A DNA stretch of 40,197 nt from a virus: IMG/VR virus record IMGVR_UViG_3300033571_012915, positions 1-40,197 of that record. One strand, 5' to 3'. Both the position numbers and the translations under genes were made by a program. Positions 37,233 through 40,197 of this stretch are shown piece by piece; position 1 is the first letter of the stretch; every line of letters starts with the position of its first letter. A model generated the notes under the pieces. It was given only the letters and a program-made list of their open reading frames with translations, had not been told where the DNA came from and made no database searches.

Positions 37233-38653
37233 TCCAGCACCCCCTGCTTGAACTCGGCATGCTTCGGAGCGTTGCCAAAGTCGAAGAACAATGCGAGGGC
37301 TGGCTCAAAGAGCGCCTTCGATACTCCGGACTTGCCATAGCGGACCTTGCAACAAACCAAGAGAACTTCGCTCTGTGGATATTCGTCGCGCCCCTCGGCC
37401 CTGGACTCGTAGTATTCGGGCCTGTGGAGAATCAAGATCGTCGCAGCGTAATCCTCGACAGCTTTCGAGTCGGCGATGTCGGTGATTGACGGAAGCTTGA
37501 CCTTGCCATCCTTGTCCGGCTTTGCGGCTTCTCGGCTGAGCTGAGCAAGAGCCAGGACACAGATTTGCTCGTCTTGACACCAGTCCTTCAGTTCACTCAA
37601 GAACGCATCAAGCTGGTAGCTCTTGCCCTTCTCTCCGCCCCTGACAAGTGCCTGGAGGTAGTCGAGAATGATGACCGGATAAACGCCCGTGTTGCGCTTG
37701 ATCTCTTCCGCCTTCTGCTTGATCTTGACGAGACCCTTCTCGCCTTTGCACAAGTAGTAGATCGGCAGGTTATAGAACTCCTCGGCGACGTCGCTGAGCC
37801 TTGCGTACTCGGTTTCCGTCGCTGGTCTTTCGCCTTCGACGACTTCCTTTGACACTCCGGCGTAGGTCGCGAGGAACTGCTCGACCAGTTGCTCATCCGA
37901 GACTTCCTTGGAGACATACAGCACCGGCTGATTGATCTCTTTGCCTTCTGGCGTGATGACCTTCTGCTTGGAGATACTCAGAGCCTCACCGCGACCAAAG
38001 ACCGTCTTTCCCATGCTGGTCCGTCCAGCAATGACCGAGATTTCTCCCTTGGGCCAACCCTTGATTCGGTGGGTGAGCGATCTGAGGTGAGTCGGAATTC
38101 TCCGAGCGGCGACCGGCTGATTGTCCATCGCCATGTCGATGTTGCGCCAAACGGTCTTGATGACGTCGCGCATCACCGAGAGACCATTGGTGGCAAGAAC
38201 ACTGGCAACTCCAGAGATCACCGCACTGGCTGACTCAAGCTTCTTCTCGACCGACTCGATCTCGGGATCAAAGACGATCTTGTTCACTTTCTCGCTGGCG
38301 TCCCGAAGGTCCCGAAGCGTCTTCATGTCCCGCACGATCGCGGCGTAGAACCGGGCGTTCGAAATCGCTGGAGCCTGGTTCTCAAGGTCGAACAGGTAGC
38401 TCTGTCCGCCAACCTCGACAAGCTGGTTACGGCGGGAAAGTTCAGACTTCACGGTCAGGTGATCGACCTCGTCTCGTCGCTCATGGATGGCACCAATCGC
38501 GGCAAAGATCAGGGCGTGAGCTGGTTTGAAGAACGAAGCCGAGCTGAGGATTTCGACAACCTCGTCGACGGCTCTCGGCGATTGAAGCATGCACCCCAGC
38601 GTCGCCATTTCCGCGCTGTTGTCGCACAGCTTCTCGTCAACCCAATCGCTCAT
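37229..38653 (-). CDS. DnaB-like replicative helicase
   Basis: A 474-residue protein with an N-terminal DnaB domain (NSAEMATLGCMLQSPRAVDE, ARFYAAIVRDM), a linker, and a RecA-like domain: Walker A AGRTSMGKT (209..217), Walker B VIILDYLQAL (about 328), motif LALAQLSREA and the DIADSKAVEDYAATILILHR region. It unwinds DNA at the phage fork. It follows the initiator by an ATGA overlap, the usual initiator/helicase pair. Confidence 0.93.
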   Translation of the reverse strand: MSDWVDEKLCDNSAEMATLGCMLQSPRAVDEVVEILSSASFFKPAHALIFAAIGAIHERRDEVDHLTVKSELSRRNQLVEVGGQSYLFDLENQAPAISNARFYAAIVRDMKTLRDLRDASEKVNKIVFDPEIESVEKKLESASAVISGVASVLATNGLSVMRDVIKTVWRNIDMAMDNQPVAARRIPTHLRSLTHRIKGWPKGEISVIAGRTSMGKTVFGRGEALSISKQKVITPEGKEINQPVLYVSKEVSDEQLVEQFLATYAGVSKEVVEGERPATETEYARLSDVAEEFYNLPIYYLCKGEKGLVKIKQKAEEIKRNTGVYPVIILDYLQALVRGGEKGKSYQLDAFLSELKDWCQDEQICVLALAQLSREAAKPDKDGKVKLPSITDIADSKAVEDYAATILILHRPEYYESRAEGRDEYPQSEVLLVCCKVRYGKSGVSKALFEPALALFFDFGNAPKHAEFKQGVLE

Positions 38654-39537
38654 CTTGCACCTGCCAAGATCGGGACTTCTTCGCCCGTCACAGGGTCAAT
38701 CCGGTAGTCACGACCAAGCTTTCGCTCCGGAGGCTTTTGGTCCTCGTTCGGAGGGGTTTCAGCCTGAATCCGGCTTCGCTCAGCCTTGATGTCGGGAATG
38801 AACCGCTCAAGGACCGCCGCTGCCGTCTGCGAGTTCGTGCAGTTCTCGCCGTGGTAGACAGGCTTCGACGAAGCACGGGTCGAAACCCATCCAGCCCAGT
38901 GAGGCCAGTCCAGATTTTCAAGCCCAGGTTTCCCGTTGTAGCGATCGATCACGGACTCCAGGAGCTTGATCTGCCCTGTTTCATCCTGGTTTTTGCAGTT
39001 CTGCACGCAAGTCAGCACCCGAAGTTGCCTGAATGACTTGAGCGCAATAGACTCAACCCCTTCTTGTTCTGTAATTACTTGCTTGCTTTTCTCTGATACT
39101 GGCTCTGCCCCTGGTACTGCCCCTGCCCCTGGCTCTGGCTCTGGTAGTCCCGACACTGTAGCGACACTGTCGGGACACTGTGGGACAGATTGCGACTCTG
39201 TAACGACAACGAAGTCCTGTTTGGCTCTTTTGAGTGCTAATCGGGTTGCATCGTCGGCATGTTTGTGCCAATCGTGAACGATCAGACCATTAACAGGGCA
39301 GTCGTCAATCCACTTGGCTTTGACCATAGCGGCGATGAGCGCCCCTTCCTCTCCGTCCCATTCAAGCCATGCCTCGATGTCTTCGACCGAGTATTTGCCG
39401 ATGTTGCCGTTCGGGGTGTAACGTCCGCAGAAGTGCCAGAGGCCCTCAAGGTAGCCCAGAGTGCACGACTTGTTAAGCTTTAAGATGTTCTTGAGTCTTG
39501 CGAACTTTGGGTGGTCGATTACTGCTCTGAGTGCCAT
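38650..39537 (-). CDS. Replication initiator-like protein with internal iterons
   Basis: A 295-residue protein. Residues 5..95 (FARLKNILKLNKSCTLGYLE and GLWHFCGRYTPNGNIGKYSV, followed by EDIEAWLEW) resemble the winged-helix N-terminal domain of phage initiators and replisome organisers. A low-complexity linker (about 120..150, Gly/Pro/Glu/Ala) is followed by a helical C-terminal domain that could load the helicase coded just after it. Five GACACTGT repeats lie inside the linker coding region, as the lambda origin lies inside gene O. TAATG overlap with the preceding gene. Confidence 0.78.
   Translation of the reverse strand: MALRAVIDHPKFARLKNILKLNKSCTLGYLEGLWHFCGRYTPNGNIGKYSVEDIEAWLEWDGEEGALIAAMVKAKWIDDCPVNGLIVHDWHKHADDATRLALKRAKQDFVVVTESQSVPQCPDSVATVSGLPEPEPGAGAVPGAEPVSEKSKQVITEQEGVESIALKSFRQLRVLTCVQNCKNQDETGQIKLLESVIDRYNGKPGLENLDWPHWAGWVSTRASSKPVYHGENCTNSQTAAAVLERFIPDIKAERSRIQAETPPNEDQKPPERKLGRDYRIDPVTGEEVPILAGAR
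39055..39105. other. AT-rich segment beside the iterons, possible unwinding element
   Basis: The segment around 39058..39102 (contains TTGTTCTGTAATTACTTGCT) is clearly richer in A/T than its surroundings and lies about 50 bp from the repeats. It still codes for the initiator linker. A duplex-unwinding role is inferred from place only. Confidence 0.35.
39152..39201 (+). repeat. Iterons inside the initiator gene, putative replication origin
   Basis: GACACTGT occurs at 39152..39159, 39163..39170 and 39174..39181. A partial copy GACAG is at 39184 and a one-mismatch copy GACTCTGT at 39194..39201. Spacings are 11, 11, 10 and 10 bp, so all lie on the same helix face. The site is in the initiator linker, next to an AT-rich stretch, which fits an O-type origin. 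Confidence 0.72.
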
Positions 39538-39755
39538 TATTTCTTTCTCCAGTTGAGCTGCCAGTTCTGCCCAGTCCAGGCGGTGGTTCCGACGACTCGG
39601 CTTGACTTGTCACCGGCTTCCGTGATCTCCAGGCAATGCCCAAGGAACCCGAAGCCGATGACTTTGCCGACACAGCTACCTTCAATGGACTCCATCAGGG
39701 TCCCGTTGGCGAAGGTGCGCCGTCCGGTTGTCTTCTTGTCAAACTGGCCGCGCAC
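39537..39755 (-). CDS. Small early protein (72 aa), unknown function
   Basis: A 72-residue basic protein with a beta-rich centre (EGSCVGKVIGFGFLGHCLEI) and Trp-rich end. The start is GTG 39755 with a perfect AGGAGG 5 nt upstream, inside the end of the RusA-like gene. Its stop overlaps the initiator ATG (TAATG). The family is not recognised; perhaps an SH3-like small barrel. Confidence 0.65.
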   Translation of the reverse strand: MRGQFDKKTTGRRTFANGTLMESIEGSCVGKVIGFGFLGHCLEITEAGDKSSRVVGTTAWTGQNWQLNWRKK

Positions 39756-40197
39756 AAGAGCCTCCTAAATTTGCTTGGTTTTCTGCGTCAGCCAAAAAAA
39801 GAGAGGGGAGTTCTCGCCAGGAGACTTCGACCTGTGGCGTCTCTCCGAAGCACTTGCTGACGTTCTCTGTGCAGACTTGCCCGTCGTCCTCCCAGAAGCG
39901 TGTCGCTGTCATGGAGTCCTTCAGGAGCTTCAGCATGTTGTCGGTGTCAGGCTTGGTCGTCTTCCAGATGAACCCCTTAATGCGGTTCTTCTTTGGTTCG
40001 TCCTTCTTGTAGGGGAACACGAAGCGCACAACGAGCTCCACGGGGCCTGTGGCTGGCTTGACGGGGCGGAAGAAGGCGAGAAGCGTCTCGTAGGTCTTCG
40101 ACGCATCGGTAGCCGCGGCATTCTTGAAGAACATCGGCTTGCCTTTTACGATCTTGATTCGTTTCCCTGCGCTCTGACTTGTCGCAGTCGGTGGCTC
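39739..40197 (-). CDS. RusA-like Holliday-junction resolvase (main part)
   Basis: With its first codons at 1..111 the full protein is 160 residues. It has the RusA motif TKPDTDNMLKLLKDSM with paired acidic residues, followed by RFWEDDGQV, whose acidic residues complete the metal site; a basic stretch (KKDEPKKNRIKGF) precedes it. RusA dimers cut four-way junctions. In this phage it could resolve branches made by the RecT/exonuclease system and debranch DNA before packaging. The gene continues through the circle junction at 40197/88. It overlaps the 72-residue gene. Confidence 0.9.
   Translation of the reverse strand, partial: EPPTATSQSAGKRIKIVKGKPMFFKNAAATDASKTYETLLAFFRPVKPATGPVELVVRFVFPYKKDEPKKNRIKGFIWKTTKPDTDNMLKLLKDSMTATRFWEDDGQVCTENVSKCFGETPQVEVSWRELPSLFLADAENQANLGGSCARPV
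40111..40197. repeat. Right copy of terminal 87-bp direct repeat
   Basis: Identical to 1..87. It lies within the RusA-like gene. Removing one copy closes the genome to a 40,110-bp circle. Confidence 0.93.

Overview
The window is a complete temperate tailed-phage genome (Caudoviricetes, siphovirus-like) or a circularised prophage. Its first 87 bases are repeated exactly at its end, so the molecule is probably a 40,110-bp circle cut open at an arbitrary point inside a RusA-type resolvase gene. The host cannot be named. Base composition is moderate to fairly high in GC. At least two genes (the leftward regulator and a lone plus-strand gene at 23144) have a TAGAAT box ending 6 nt before the start codon, which suggests leaderless or very-short-leader transcription.

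Layout. A LexA/CI-like S24 repressor (3234..3929, +) sits between two early units. Two matching operators, TACAA-N6-TTGTA at 3207..3222 and 3938..3953, flank it. The right one overlaps the -35 of a textbook promoter (TTGTAA-N17-TAATAT). Rightward (4017 to 10723) are small early genes, two cytosine-C5 methyltransferases, an excisionase-like HTH protein, a tyrosine integrase, a repeat-rich putative attP region and an HNH endonuclease. Leftward from 3200, through the artificial ends and round to 10774, is one almost gapless series of genes: HTH regulator, YqaJ/lambda-type exonuclease, RecT annealase, DnaQ-like exonuclease, RusA resolvase, a replication initiator with internal iterons, DnaB-type helicase, a lysis set (M15 peptidase, small membrane proteins), a metallophosphoesterase, terminase, SPP1-type portal, Mu-F-like head protein, scaffold, HK97-like capsid, neck proteins, tail tube, G/GT tail chaperones, a short tape measure, a hub and several tail-tip or fibre proteins. 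The last of these is an SGNH-type hydrolase. A strong terminator at 10725..10753 closes the leftward unit where the two units meet.

Most neighbouring genes overlap by ATGA, TGATG or TAATG. Following these junctions reveals several very small genes of 27, 34, 44 and 55 codons, and possible 12- and 17-codon ones, that ordinary length cut-offs miss.

The most interesting features are as follows. Both methyltransferase genes contain a long second open frame in the same +1 register, and both nested frames end in a related LNP-F...MGFP..W motif. The second methyltransferase appears to have its N-terminus displaced by one base at a GGG tract. A classical -1 slippery site, C CCA AAA, joins the tail chaperone to a 76-codon downstream frame. 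Iterons with 11,11,10,10-bp spacing lie inside the initiator gene, and a different set with the same phasing lies beside the integrase.
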